A DNA stretch of 64,000 nt, taken from positions 1 through 64,000 of the forward strand of contig CALUHH010000009.1 of the NCBI GenBank assembly GCA_944320385.1, given 5' to 3'. Made by a program: the position numbers and the translations under genes. The notes below the pieces were generated by a model, which did no database searches, had not been told where the DNA came from, and saw only the letters and a program-made list of their open reading frames with translations. Within the stretch, counting starts at the first letter, position 1, and each line of letters opens with the position of its first letter. Positions 43,088 to 51,363 of the stretch are shown here, piece after piece. The stretch is from an uncultured Atopobiaceae bacterium. Its GTDB lineage: Bacteria; Actinomycetota; Coriobacteriia; Coriobacteriales; Atopobiaceae.

Positions 43088-43791
43088 GGGCGCCCTCCGC
43101 AGACGACCTGAGGGAGGGCGTGACGGCGGCGCTGCCGGTGATGATGGGCTACGTGGCCATCGGCGTCCCGTGCGGCGTGATGGCGGCCGAGGTGGGCCTC
43201 TCGCCGGCCGTCGCCTTCCTGCTCTCCGCCACCTTCTACTCCGGGGCGGGGCAGTTCATGATGGCCTCGCTCGCGCTCGCCGGGACCCCCGTGCTCTCCA
43301 TGGTGGCGAGCGTCGCGCTCGTGAGCACGCGCCAGCTGCTCTATTCGGCGGCCCTGTCGCCCTACGTGTCCGACGCGCCGCGCCCGCTCGCCGCGCTCTT
43401 CGCCGCGACGGTGACCGACGAGAGCTTCGGCGTCAACATGGACCGATTCGCGGGGGACGGCGCGTGGTCGACGGAGCGCGCCACGGTCGTCAACGCGGCG
43501 AGCATGCTCTCCTGGGCGGCGGCCAACGCGCTCGGGGCCCTCGTGGGCCCGGCGCTCGCCATCCCCACGGCCATCATGTCCTTTGCGATGACGGCCATCT
43601 TCATCTGCCTGCTCGCCGGCCAGCGGTGGACGCGCGTGACGGCCGTCGTCGCGGCGACCTCGGCCGCGGCGGTCGTGGCGCTCAAGCTCCTGGGCTCCGG
43701 GTCGCTTTCCGTGCTGCTCGGGGCCGTCGCGGGCGTGCTCGCCGGCCTCGTGGCGGGCGCCGTCGGGCGCGAGGGGGGCGACGCGCGGTGA
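43084..43791 (+). CDS. azlC: AzlC-family branched-chain amino acid exporter subunit
   Basis: A 235-residue membrane protein with about six to eight hydrophobic segments. GYVAIGVPCGVMAAEVGLSP, SATFYSGAGQFMMASL and SMVASVALVSTRQLLYSAAL are AzlC landmarks. It forms an exporter for branched-chain amino acids and analogues together with AzlD. GTG start at 43084 overlaps the upstream stop; GAGGG purines are the only ribosome site. The azlD GTG overlaps its own stop in the same way. Confidence 0.92.
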   Translation: MRAPSADDLREGVTAALPVMMGYVAIGVPCGVMAAEVGLSPAVAFLLSATFYSGAGQFMMASLALAGTPVLSMVASVALVSTRQLLYSAALSPYVSDAPRPLAALFAATVTDESFGVNMDRFAGDGAWSTERATVVNAASMLSWAAANALGALVGPALAIPTAIMSFAMTAIFICLLAGQRWTRVTAVVAATSAAAVVALKLLGSGSLSVLLGAVAGVLAGLVAGAVGREGGDAR

Positions 43792-44099
43792 GCTCGACCG
43801 ACTTCCTCGTGTTCTATGTCTGCGTGCTCGCGGTCATTCTCGCCTGCCGCTGCGTGCCGCTCCTGGCCCTCGGCGGCCGTGCGCTCTCGCCGCGCGTGAG
43901 CGAGGCCCTCGGCCTCATCCCGCCCGCGGCCTTCGCGGCGCTCGTGGCCAACGACCTCTTTGACCCGGCGACCGCACCCAACGTGCCGGCGCTTCTCGCC
44001 GCGGGCGTCGTCGTGCTAGTGGCGAGAAGGACGGGCTCGCTCATCTGGTGCGCGCTCGTGGGCATGGGGGCCTTCGCGCTTCTCGAGCTTGCGCTCTGA
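43788..44099 (+). CDS. azlD: AzlD-family branched-chain amino acid exporter subunit
   Basis: A 103-residue protein with three to four membrane segments. VCVLAVILACRCVPLLALGG, EALGLIPPAAFAALVANDLF and WCALVGMGAFALLEL match AzlD. It starts at GTG 43788 inside the azlC stop (GTGA). The C-terminal region carries one CGAGAAGGAC motif (about 44023). Confidence 0.9.
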   Translation: MSSTDFLVFYVCVLAVILACRCVPLLALGGRALSPRVSEALGLIPPAAFAALVANDLFDPATAPNVPALLAAGVVVLVARRTGSLIWCALVGMGAFALLELAL

Positions 44100-44119
44100 G
44101 CGGCCTTTCGGGGGCGGGC

Positions 44120-44447
44120 GCGCTTAAATATTGCGCCTCATCCGGCTGTTCGGGGTTTCCGTGCTTAAAGATTGGTCTCGTCCGGGATTGCGGCCGCCTC
44201 ATGCTTAGGGATCGCGCCTTATCCGGACCAGCGGGCCCTTTCTGCTTAAAGATTATGTCCCATCCGAGAAGGACGGGCCTTCGTGCTTAAGGATTGCGCC
44301 TCATCCGAAGGCGTCGCCCGGGTTGGGACGCCTGGCCTCGCGGATGAGGCGGCTTTTTCAAGCATCGCACGTTCTTCTCGCCGGATGCGCTGGAGTTCTT
44401 AAGCGCAGGAGCACCGTCTTGTCGGACGCGCCGCGATCCTTAAGCAC
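44120..44447. repeat. 41-base-period array of GTGCTTAAAGATT repeats with inverted second half
   Basis: Five direct units start at 44120, 44161, 44201, 44242 and 44283 (period 40-41). Each is about 26 bases, from RTGCTTAAAGATT to CATCCGG, with 15-17 base variable spacers. After a central hairpin (AGGCGTC / GACGCCT, about 44308-44333) come three inverted units ending at 44365, 44406 and 44447 (period 41). Two spacers carry CGAGAAGGAC or GTTCTTCTCG. It lies in the gap between the convergent azlD and lipid kinase genes. No cas gene is present and spacers are too short for CRISPR. Confidence 0.92.
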
Positions 44448-44452
44448 GCCCG

Positions 44453-44555
44453 CATTCAAAAGGGGACAGGTACAAAACCCCAGATAATACCTGTCAAAAG
44501 TCACGCACTTTTGACAGGTATTATCTGGGGTTTTGTACCTGTCCCCTTTTGAATG
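44453..44555. repeat. Perfect 48-base inverted repeat
   Basis: Left arm 44453-44500 begins CATTCAAAAGGGGACAGG. The right arm 44508-44555 is its exact reverse complement, and the loop is TCACGCA. Inner parts repeat ACCTGTC twice per arm. It ends three bases before the stop codon of the lipid kinase gene and right after the 41-base array. Confidence 0.93.
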
Positions 44556-44558
44556 CCC

Positions 44559-45530
44559 TTACTTGGGGTACGCGATGACGCCGGAGTCGCCAAAGCGCGG
44601 CGGGGCGTCGTCGGCGGGGCAATATGGGCTCAGCGCGTCGACGACGACGCGCACGGCACCGGGCAGGACGCGGGCCGAGTACGACGTCACGGCGTCCGCG
44701 ACGACCTCGCCGTCAATCTCGAGCGGCACTGGGCCGGACGACTCAACGGTGATCTGGCGTCCCGAGAAGCTCTCGAGGTGCGGCCGACCGATCGCCTTTC
44801 CCGTGGGGTCCACCAGGCCAAAGGCGAGCGGCTTCAGGAGCTGGACCGCTCCCTCGGTCTCGGCGACGATCACGTCGAGTACCCCGTCGTCCATGCGGCA
44901 GCCGGGCACGAGCTCGATCTCGCCCTGGATCATCGCGTTGTTGGCAACGAGGCAGGTGATGCCGTCGCGCTCGTACACCTTGCCGTCGACGGTGATCGTG
45001 AAGTGCTCCACCTTGGGCTTGGGGTTGGCGAGGGCGGCGGCGAAGTAGGCCGCCTGCCCCATGACGGCCTTGTTGGGAAGGGCGGCCTGCATGATCTGGG
45101 CGTCGAAGCCCGTCCCGGACATGATGGCAAAGCCGCGCACGAGCTCCTCGCCGTTCTCGCCGCTCCAGGAGAGCTCGCCGAGGTCGATCTGCGCCGTCTT
45201 GCCGATGCGACAGGCGCGCGCCAGGGCGGCGGGCTCGAGCGCGTTGCCGATGTTGGCGCACAGGAGGTTGGCCGTGCCGGAGGGGAAGACGCACACCGGG
45301 GTCGTGCGCCCGCGCATGGCATGGAGCAGCGTAGAGACCGTGCCGTCGCCGCCCGACACCACGATGGTGTCGAACCCGTCGATGTGGGCGCAGACCTCCT
45401 CCGAGGTGAAGTCATCCGCCAGCATCCTCAGCACGCACTCGTCGCCCGGGTGCACGAGCGCCCTCATGAACTGGAAGATGGCGTCCGAGCCAAAGCCGGA
45501 CTTTGGGTTGTGGATGACGAGCGTGCGCAC
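44559..45530 (-). CDS. Diacylglycerol kinase-family lipid kinase
   Basis: A 323-residue cytoplasmic kinase of the DagK/YegS group. The start is LVIHNPKSGFGS, followed by the nucleotide motif VVSGGDGTVSTLLHAM, then FPSGTANLLCANIG and the C-terminal GLVDPTGKAIGRPHLESFSG and PLEIDGEVV. It should phosphorylate diacylglycerol or a related lipid. Start: ATG at 45530. Its stop lies three bases from a perfect inverted repeat, which may serve as terminator. Divergent from rnd. Confidence 0.9.
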   Translation of the reverse strand: MRTLVIHNPKSGFGSDAIFQFMRALVHPGDECVLRMLADDFTSEEVCAHIDGFDTIVVSGGDGTVSTLLHAMRGRTTPVCVFPSGTANLLCANIGNALEPAALARACRIGKTAQIDLGELSWSGENGEELVRGFAIMSGTGFDAQIMQAALPNKAVMGQAAYFAAALANPKPKVEHFTITVDGKVYERDGITCLVANNAMIQGEIELVPGCRMDDGVLDVIVAETEGAVQLLKPLAFGLVDPTGKAIGRPHLESFSGRQITVESSGPVPLEIDGEVVADAVTSYSARVLPGAVRVVVDALSPYCPADDAPPRFGDSGVIAYPK

Positions 45531-45639
45531 GGCGTGCCTCCCGCGAGACTCGAGGCCGGATTATGTCATGATGGTATGTCGGTCGCTCAGACCAACGTGA
45601 CACAGTGTACCCAAACCTCGCATGAGAGGACCGTGCGCC

Positions 45640-46770
45640 TTGTACCTTTCAACACAAGACCAGCTCGCCGACTTCTGCCGTCAGATCGAGGGCGAGAAGG
45701 TCGTGGCGGTGGACACCGAGTTTCTGCGCGAGAAGACCTACTTCCCCAAGCTCTGCCTCGTGCAGGTCGCCGCGGGCGAGCTCGCGGCCGCGATCGACCC
45801 GATTCTCATCGAGGACCTCTCGCCGCTCGCCCGCATCTTCGAGGACGAGTCGGTCACCAAGGTCTTTCACGCCTGCGGTCAGGATCTCGAGGTTCTTCTC
45901 GACGGGATGGGCTGCGTCTGCGCCCCGGTCTTTGACACGCAGCTCGCGGCGGCCTTCCTCGGCATGCGCCAGCAGGTGAGCTACGGCTCGCTCGTGGAGT
46001 CGTACTGCGGTGTGCGCCTGCCCAAGGCGGAGTCCCTCACGGACTGGTCACGCCGCCCGCTCGACCCCGAGCAGCTCGCCTACGCCGAGGACGACGTCCG
46101 CTACCTCCCCGGCATCTACGACCGCATGGTCACGGAGCTTACGCGCCAGGACCGCCTCTCCTGGGTGAGGCCCGAGATGGACGCCCTGAGCGACCCCGCC
46201 CGCATCAAGCGAGACCCGAGCGAGGCGTTTTTGCGCCTGAGGCGCTCGGGGTCGCTCACGCGCCGCCAGCTTGCCGTCGCGCGCGAGGTCTGCGCCTGGC
46301 GCGAGGGCGTGGCGGCGGAGCGCGACATCCCGCGCAAGTGGGTGGCCTCGGATGAGGTCGTGGTCGAGGTCTGCAAGCGCACGCCCGGCTCGCTCGACCG
46401 TCTTCGGCGCATCCGCGGCACGGAGCAGATCTCCGAGCGCGACGGGAGGAGCCTGCTTGCCGCCGTGGCGCGCGGCACGGCCTGCCCGGCCGAGGAGTGC
46501 CCCAAGGTGACCAAGCACCTGCGACCCTCTCCCGAGACCGAGGGTGTCATCGACCTCATGTACGCCGTCCTTCGCCTGGTGTCCGAGAAGAGCGGCGTGG
46601 CCACGCAGCTCATCGCCACGCGCGACGACCTGCTCGACTTCCTCCAGGACCGCCAGAGCTCGCCGCTCGCTCGCGACTGGCGCTGGGAGCTCGCCGGGCG
46701 CACGCTCGACCGGCTGCTCTCGGGCGAGGTCGGGCTCACCGTCAAGGGCGGGCGGATCGAGCTGCTGTAG
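45640..46770 (+). CDS. rnd: Ribonuclease D
   Basis: A 376-residue 3'-5' exoribonuclease for tRNA and other RNA ends. DEDDy motifs are visible: AVDTEFLREKTYFPKLCLVQ (Exo I), FHACGQDLEVLL (Exo II) and YAEDDVRYLPGIYD (Exo III with Tyr). Two HRDC domains follow (LTRRQLAVAREVCAWREGVA... and the C-terminal region). I chose the TTG at 45640 because GAGAGGA lies about ten bases upstream. An in-frame ATG at 45622 has no ribosome site. The resulting length equals that of classical RNase D. Confidence 0.9.
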   Translation: MYLSTQDQLADFCRQIEGEKVVAVDTEFLREKTYFPKLCLVQVAAGELAAAIDPILIEDLSPLARIFEDESVTKVFHACGQDLEVLLDGMGCVCAPVFDTQLAAAFLGMRQQVSYGSLVESYCGVRLPKAESLTDWSRRPLDPEQLAYAEDDVRYLPGIYDRMVTELTRQDRLSWVRPEMDALSDPARIKRDPSEAFLRLRRSGSLTRRQLAVAREVCAWREGVAAERDIPRKWVASDEVVVEVCKRTPGSLDRLRRIRGTEQISERDGRSLLAAVARGTACPAEECPKVTKHLRPSPETEGVIDLMYAVLRLVSEKSGVATQLIATRDDLLDFLQDRQSSPLARDWRWELAGRTLDRLLSGEVGLTVKGGRIELL

Positions 46771-46785
46771 GGCGGGGCTGGCGCC

Positions 46786-46956
46786 CTGGTGCTGACGCCC
46801 GGCGCCTGGCCCTGGTGCCGACACCCGACGCCCGGCCCTGGTGCCGGATTTCCGCTATATGCGTGCCGATCACGCGCATATAGCGGAAATCTGGCACCAT
46901 TGGCACGCATTTCTCGCTAATTTGGCACCAAACACGCATTTGACCTGATTTTGGCA
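46786..46956. repeat. CCCTGGTGCC tandem units followed by head-to-head repeat array, copy 4
   Basis: About two and a half units of 26 bases beginning CCCTGGTGC run from 46786 into the array proper (46840-46956). The array has one inverted unit (GGTGCCGGATTTCCGC...GCGTG), its perfect mirror (CACGCATATAGCGG...GGCACC), and two direct units (ACGCATTTCTCG..., ACGCATTTGACC...). Inverted and mirror units form a near-perfect 57-base palindrome. The rest of the gap to 47068 holds one CGAGAAGGAC copy and a TAGAAT box near 47034. Confidence 0.88.
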
Positions 46957-47068
46957 CCAGCAACGCCGCACCCCCGCCGCCCGTCGGGCGAGAAGGACGA
47001 GGCGCCGACGCAATTAATGTCCGGCCCTGTGGGTAGAATGTGTCTCAACCTCTTGGATTGGAGACCAG

Positions 47069-47773
47069 ATGCCTCTGTACTACGGGTTTGGCTACGGCAT
47101 GGACATGGAGTACCTCCTGATAGCGCTCGTCGCGCTTGTGATCGGCGGCGCGGCGCAGGCCTACATCAGGAGCACGTACGCCAAGTGGGCGCGGGTCCCG
47201 GCCAACGTTCCCGGCACCGGAGCCGACGTCGCGCGCCGCATGCTCGTCGAGGGCGGCGCCGAGGGCGTGGGGATCACGCGCGTGGCGGGGTCGCTGACCG
47301 ATCACTACGACCCGCGCGACAACCGCCTGCACCTCTCCGACGACAACTATCACGGGGCTTCGGTCGCCTCCGTGGCCGTTGCCTGCCACGAGGCGGGTCA
47401 CGCGATCCAGGCGGCCCGCGGCTTTGGCCTGTATCGCCTGCGCTCCGCGCTCGTGCCTGCCGTCAACATCGCGCAGCAGGGCTGGGTTCTCGTGCTCCTC
47501 GCCGGCATCCTGCTCAACGTCGCGGGTCTCGTGCGGCTGGCGATCGTGCTCTTTGCCGTGGCGGTCGTCTTCCAGCTCGTGACGCTTCCCGTCGAGATCG
47601 ACGCCTCGCGCCGCGCCGTGGCCTACCTCTCTGCCAACGGGTCCGGCATGGACGAGAAGGGCGCGCGCTCCGTGCTCACCGCCGCCGCGCTCACCTATGT
47701 GGCGGCTGCCCTCACCTCGATCATGCAGCTCCTGTACCTGCTCAGCCGCTACGGCGGCAGGGGGGAGGAGTGA
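47069..47773 (+). CDS. Neutral zinc metallopeptidase (Zn_peptidase_2 type membrane protein)
   Basis: A 234-residue membrane metalloprotease. The first membrane segment (MEYLLIALVALVIGGAAQAY) is followed by the zinc motif ACHEAGHAIQ (His-Glu-x-x-His), then two to three more membrane segments and the conserved LPVEIDASRRAVAYL. This matches the YugP-like zinc peptidase family of unknown substrate. Start: ATG 47069 after TTGGAG. The stop overlaps the xseA ATG by one base, so it is probably co-transcribed with xseAB. Confidence 0.88.
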   Translation: MPLYYGFGYGMDMEYLLIALVALVIGGAAQAYIRSTYAKWARVPANVPGTGADVARRMLVEGGAEGVGITRVAGSLTDHYDPRDNRLHLSDDNYHGASVASVAVACHEAGHAIQAARGFGLYRLRSALVPAVNIAQQGWVLVLLAGILLNVAGLVRLAIVLFAVAVVFQLVTLPVEIDASRRAVAYLSANGSGMDEKGARSVLTAAALTYVAAALTSIMQLLYLLSRYGGRGEE

Positions 47774-49125
47774 TGTCCGAGCGCCCGGGCGCGCAGGCGC
47801 CGCTCTCCGTCACCGACGCCGTCGCGCTTGCCAAGGGCGCCGTCTCCGCCTGGCCCACGCTCGTCGTGAACGGCGAGGTCTCCGGCTTCCGCGGGCCCAA
47901 CGCGCGCTCCGGGCACTGCTACTTCGAGGTCAAGGACGACGGAGCCTCGATGAGCGTCATCGTGTGGCGCGGCACCGCCGCCAAGATGGGCTTTCAGCTG
48001 CGCGACGGCCTCGAGGTGCAGCTGACCGGCAAGTTTGACGTCTACAAGGCGTCCGGCAAGCTCTCCTTCGTCGCCAGCAGGGTCGAGGTCGCCGGCGAGG
48101 GTCTCCTGCGCCAGCAGGTCGCCGAGCTCGCGCGGCGCCTCGAGGCCGAGGGCCTTATGGACCCCGCGCGCAAGCGCCACGTCCCCGCGTTCTGCTCGCG
48201 CGTCTGCGTCGTGACCTCGCTCTCCGGTAGCGTCATCGAGGACGTCAAGCGCACGCTCGCGCGCCGCAACCCGCTTGTGGAGATCGACGTCGTGGGGTGC
48301 TCGGTGCAGGGCGCGGACGCCCCGGCCACGATCATGCGCGCGCTCGGTACCGCCGCCGCGGCCCGTCCCGACGCCATCCTGCTCGTGCGCGGCGGCGGCT
48401 CGTTCGAGGACCTCATGTGCTTCAACGACGAGGCCCTCGCGCGCGCCATCGCCGCCTGCCCGGTTCCCGTGGTCACGGGCATCGGCCACGAGCCGGACAC
48501 CACGATCGCCGACATGGTGGCCGACCGGCGTGCCTCCACCCCCACGGCCGCGGCCGAGTCCGTCGCGCCCGCCATCGACGAGGTCGAGCGCCAGATGCTC
48601 CAGCGCCAGGTCCGCCTGGGGAGGGCCATGTCCGCCGCGCTCGCCGTGCGCTCTCAGCGCCTCGACGCGCTCAGCCGCCTCATGACGGGCAACGCGACCG
48701 CAGACCTCGCGCGCCGACGGGTCGCCGTCGAGGCCCTTGGGTCGCGGCGCTGCCTGCAGGACCCGCTCGCGCCGCTCGAGGCCCGTCGCGCGGACCTGCT
48801 CCAGACCGAGGAGCGCCTCCACGACGCCATCCCGCGCTCCCTCGAGCGCCGCCGCGCCGACGTCCGCGCCACCGCCGCGCGCCTCGCCGACGTGGCGCCC
48901 CGCCTGCTCAGGCCCGCCGAGTCCACGCTCGCCCGCCTGGCGGCCTCGCTCGAGGCGCTCTCGCCGCTCTCGGTGCTGTCGCGCGGCTACGCCATCGCGC
49001 GCGACGCCGCGGGGCACGTCGTGAAGGACGCCTCCCAGCTTGTCGCAGGTGACGGGGTGCGCGTTCTTCTCGGCACGGGATCTTTTGACGCGTCGGTCAC
49101 CGCGACGCACACGACCAGCGACTAG
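47773..49125 (+). CDS. xseA: Exodeoxyribonuclease VII large subunit
   Basis: A 450-residue subunit of the single-strand nuclease Exo VII. An N-terminal OB fold has LVVNGEVSGFRGPNARSGHC and YFEVKDDGASMSVIVWRG. The nuclease domain has LLVRGGGSFEDLMCFNDEAL and TGIGHEPDTTIADMVADRRA. Long coiled coil follows (about 270-400). The C-terminal LSVLSRGYAI is standard. ATG 47773 shares one base with the upstream stop and has GGGGGAGGAG. xseB follows after 29 bases. Confidence 0.94.
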   Translation: MSERPGAQAPLSVTDAVALAKGAVSAWPTLVVNGEVSGFRGPNARSGHCYFEVKDDGASMSVIVWRGTAAKMGFQLRDGLEVQLTGKFDVYKASGKLSFVASRVEVAGEGLLRQQVAELARRLEAEGLMDPARKRHVPAFCSRVCVVTSLSGSVIEDVKRTLARRNPLVEIDVVGCSVQGADAPATIMRALGTAAAARPDAILLVRGGGSFEDLMCFNDEALARAIAACPVPVVTGIGHEPDTTIADMVADRRASTPTAAAESVAPAIDEVERQMLQRQVRLGRAMSAALAVRSQRLDALSRLMTGNATADLARRRVAVEALGSRRCLQDPLAPLEARRADLLQTEERLHDAIPRSLERRRADVRATAARLADVAPRLLRPAESTLARLAASLEALSPLSVLSRGYAIARDAAGHVVKDASQLVAGDGVRVLLGTGSFDASVTATHTTSD

Positions 49126-49154
49126 ACGGGCCGCGCGCCCGGAAGGAGGACACC

Positions 49155-49427
49155 ATGGCACAGGAGACCACAAAGGCCATCGATCAGATGACGTTCAAGG
49201 AGGCCTCGATCGAGCTCGAGCAGATCGTGCGCCAGCTCGAGTCCGGGGACCTCGAGCTCGAGGACTCGCTCGCGCTCTACGCGCGCGGCGTCGAGCTGCT
49301 CAAGAGCCTGCGGGAGCGGCTCGCGGGCGCCGAGCAGAAGGTGCGCGTCCTTCTCGACGCCACGGACGAGAACGCCGCGACCACCGACACCTCCTCGGCG
49401 CCGAGCACGGCGTATATTAACGAGTAG
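49155..49427 (+). CDS. xseB: Exodeoxyribonuclease VII small subunit
   Basis: A 90-residue partner of XseA with the family core FKEASIELEQIVRQLESGDL and LEDSLALYARGVELLKSLRE, a helical hairpin. The C-terminal Thr/Ser-rich tail is unconserved. Start: ATG 49155 with GGAAGGAGG. One GTCCTTCTCG copy lies in the coding sequence near 49347. Confidence 0.93.
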   Translation: MAQETTKAIDQMTFKEASIELEQIVRQLESGDLELEDSLALYARGVELLKSLRERLAGAEQKVRVLLDATDENAATTDTSSAPSTAYINE

Positions 49428-49446
49428 CCAACAGAAAGGGGCGCGC

Positions 49447-49791
49447 ATGTCCGACTGCATCTTCTGCAAGATCGCCAACGGCGAGATTCCGAGCGAGTTT
49501 CTCTATGAGGACGAGAACGTCGTCGCCTTCAAGGACCTCAACCCGCAGGCGCCCGTCCACGTGCTCGTGGTGCCCAAGGCCCACCATGACAACTTCGTCG
49601 ACGACGTCCCCGCACAGACGCTGCTCTCCATGGAACGCGCCGTCAAGGCGGTGGCCGAGAAGTGCGGCGTCGCCGAGTCGGGCTTCCGCTGCATCATGAA
49701 CACGGGCGCGGCCGCCGGGCAGACGGTCATGCACCTCCACATGCACGTCCTGGGCGGCGCGAGCCTCGGCGAGGGCCTGCTGCCCGCTTAA
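49447..49791 (+). CDS. HIT-family nucleotide-binding protein
   Basis: A 114-residue HINT-type protein. CIFCKIANGEIPSEFLYEDE opens it, FKDLNPQAPVHVLVVPKAHH follows, and the histidine triad reads HLHMHVLGG near the C-terminus. The family hydrolyses AMP-linked amines; the physiological substrate is unknown. Start: ATG 49447 with AGAAAGGGG. It lies 19 bases after xseB. Confidence 0.92.
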   Translation: MSDCIFCKIANGEIPSEFLYEDENVVAFKDLNPQAPVHVLVVPKAHHDNFVDDVPAQTLLSMERAVKAVAEKCGVAESGFRCIMNTGAAAGQTVMHLHMHVLGGASLGEGLLPA

Positions 49792-49889
49792 CGATTTGTT
49801 CTCCGGCACAGTCCCGCGCGGCGCCCGAGGGCGTATCATGGGACACGTCATGGGAACGTGTGTGGGGGAGTCCCCGCGAGAGGAGAGTC

Positions 49890-51059
49890 ATGAACGTCCT
49901 TGTCATCAACGCCGGCAGCTCGTCGCTCAAGTATCAGCTTCTTGACGTCGACACGCGCGAGGTCTACGCGAAGGGCAACTGCGAGCGCATCGGCATCGAG
50001 GGCTCCTTCGTCGGTCACGAGGAGATGGGCGGCGAGAAGCAGAAGCTCGAGGTCGCGCTTCCCGACCACAAGACGGCCATCAAGTACGTCTTTGACATCC
50101 TCAAGACCGTTGACAAGCCCATCGGCGGCATCGGCCATCGCGTGGTCCAGGGCGGCTGGTACTTCCCCGAGTCCGCCGTCGTCACCGACGAGACGCTCGC
50201 CCAGGTCCGCGAGGTCGCCCCGCTCGCGCCGCTGCACAACTACGCCGAGGCCGACGTCATCGAGATCTGCCGCGACATGTTCCCCGAGCTCGGCAACGTC
50301 ATCGTCCCGGACACCGCGTTCCACTACCACATGCCCGAGCACGCCTGGCGCTACGCCATCCCGCGCGACGTCGTGGACAAGTACCACGTCCGCAAGTACG
50401 GCGCCCACGGCACGAGCCACCGCTTCATCTGGCGCACCGTCCACGAGATGATGGGCGACAAGACCCACAAGCTCGTGAGCTGCCACCTCGGCTCCGGCGC
50501 CTCCCTCTGCGCCATCCAGGACGGCAAGTGCATGGACACCACGATGGGTCTCACCCCGCTCGACGGCCTGATCATGGGCACCCGCTGCGGCACGCTCGAC
50601 CCCGCCACGGTCTTCTATCTGAGCCGCGAGGCCCACATGAGCGTCGACGAGATCGACACGATGATGAACAAGAAGTCCGGCTTGCTCGCGGTCTCCGAGG
50701 TCTCCTCCGACTCGCGTGACATCGAGGCCGGCGCCGCCAACGGCGACGAGAAGTGCCAGATGGCCCTCGACATGTTCAACTATCGCGTCTCCCAGCTCTT
50801 CGCCGAGATGGCTGCCTCCATGCAAGGCGTCGACACGATGGCCTTCACCGCCGGCATCGGCGAGAACGCGCCGGAGATCCGCGCCGCGATCTGCGAGCTG
50901 CTCGGCTGGATGGGCGTTAAGATCGACGACGAGAAGAACGCGATCCGCTCCGACGAGCCGCGCGTGATCTCCACGCCCGACTCCGCGATCACCGTCATGG
51001 TGGTCCCGACCAACGAGGAGTACATGATCGCCCTCGACGTCGAGGAGCTTCTCGGCTAG
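49890..51059 (+). CDS. ackA: Acetate kinase
   Basis: A 389-residue ASKHA-fold kinase making ATP and acetate from acetyl phosphate. Visible are MNVLVINAGSSSLKYQLLDV, GGIGHRVVQGG, VPDTAFHYHMPEHAWRYAIP, YGAHGTSHRF, SCHLGSGASLCAIQDGKCMD and FTAGIGENAPEIR. Start: ATG 49890 after GAGAGGAG. The partner pta is not adjacent but lies at 61-62 kb on the other strand, unlike the common ackA-pta pairing. Confidence 0.95.
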   Translation: MNVLVINAGSSSLKYQLLDVDTREVYAKGNCERIGIEGSFVGHEEMGGEKQKLEVALPDHKTAIKYVFDILKTVDKPIGGIGHRVVQGGWYFPESAVVTDETLAQVREVAPLAPLHNYAEADVIEICRDMFPELGNVIVPDTAFHYHMPEHAWRYAIPRDVVDKYHVRKYGAHGTSHRFIWRTVHEMMGDKTHKLVSCHLGSGASLCAIQDGKCMDTTMGLTPLDGLIMGTRCGTLDPATVFYLSREAHMSVDEIDTMMNKKSGLLAVSEVSSDSRDIEAGAANGDEKCQMALDMFNYRVSQLFAEMAASMQGVDTMAFTAGIGENAPEIRAAICELLGWMGVKIDDEKNAIRSDEPRVISTPDSAITVMVVPTNEEYMIALDVEELLG

Positions 51060-51081
51060 TCGCCCTTCCGCGACCCGTTTG

Positions 51082-51120
51082 CGGGCCCGGGCCCTCCGCG
51101 TGGGGGTCCGGGCCCGTTCT
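51082..51120 (+). terminator. Terminator of ackA
   Basis: CGGGCCCGG pairs with CCGGGCCCG (inner CCC/GGG pair possible), followed by TTCTTG. Confidence 0.75.
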
Positions 51121-51148
51121 TGTGTCGGCGGATTAGCGTCTCTTTGTC

Positions 51149-51216
51149 CCGAGCATGCCATAGGGGACGGTTTTGGACGTCTGCCAGGGGGATTCTGTCC
51201 CCTATGGCATGCTCGG
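51149..51216. repeat. Inverted repeat with CCATAGGGGAC arms
   Basis: The 20-base arms CCGAGCATGCCATAGGGGAC and its complement are perfect; the loop of about 28 bases contains TTTTGGACGTCTGCCAGGGG. It lies between ackA and the HipA-like gene. The remaining part of the gap holds the palindrome at 51259; nothing else was seen. Confidence 0.88.
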
Positions 51217-51258
51217 TCCCGCGGGGCCGCCCGCCCTTCTCGGCAAGCCGTCCGGCGC

Positions 51259-51282
51259 GGACCCAAATCCGGGTTTGGGTCC
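51259..51282. repeat. GGACCCAAATCCGG palindrome, left of the HipA-like gene
   Basis: GGACCCAAA pairs with TTTGGGTCC around TCCGGG. A sister copy with similar flanks in the opposite orientation lies at 52676-52697, so the two bracket the HipA-like gene. Confidence 0.7.
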
Positions 51283-51363
51283 ACACCGAGGCGTCGCGTG
51301 CGCACCGGATGCCAGCACTGGACGCGGTGGGCGAGAAGTGAGGGCGACGTCCCGGACGTCAGC

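Noticed and set aside
44120-44447. CRISPR array
   Set aside because: Repeats vary, spacers are only 15-17 bases, the second half is inverted and no cas genes are near.
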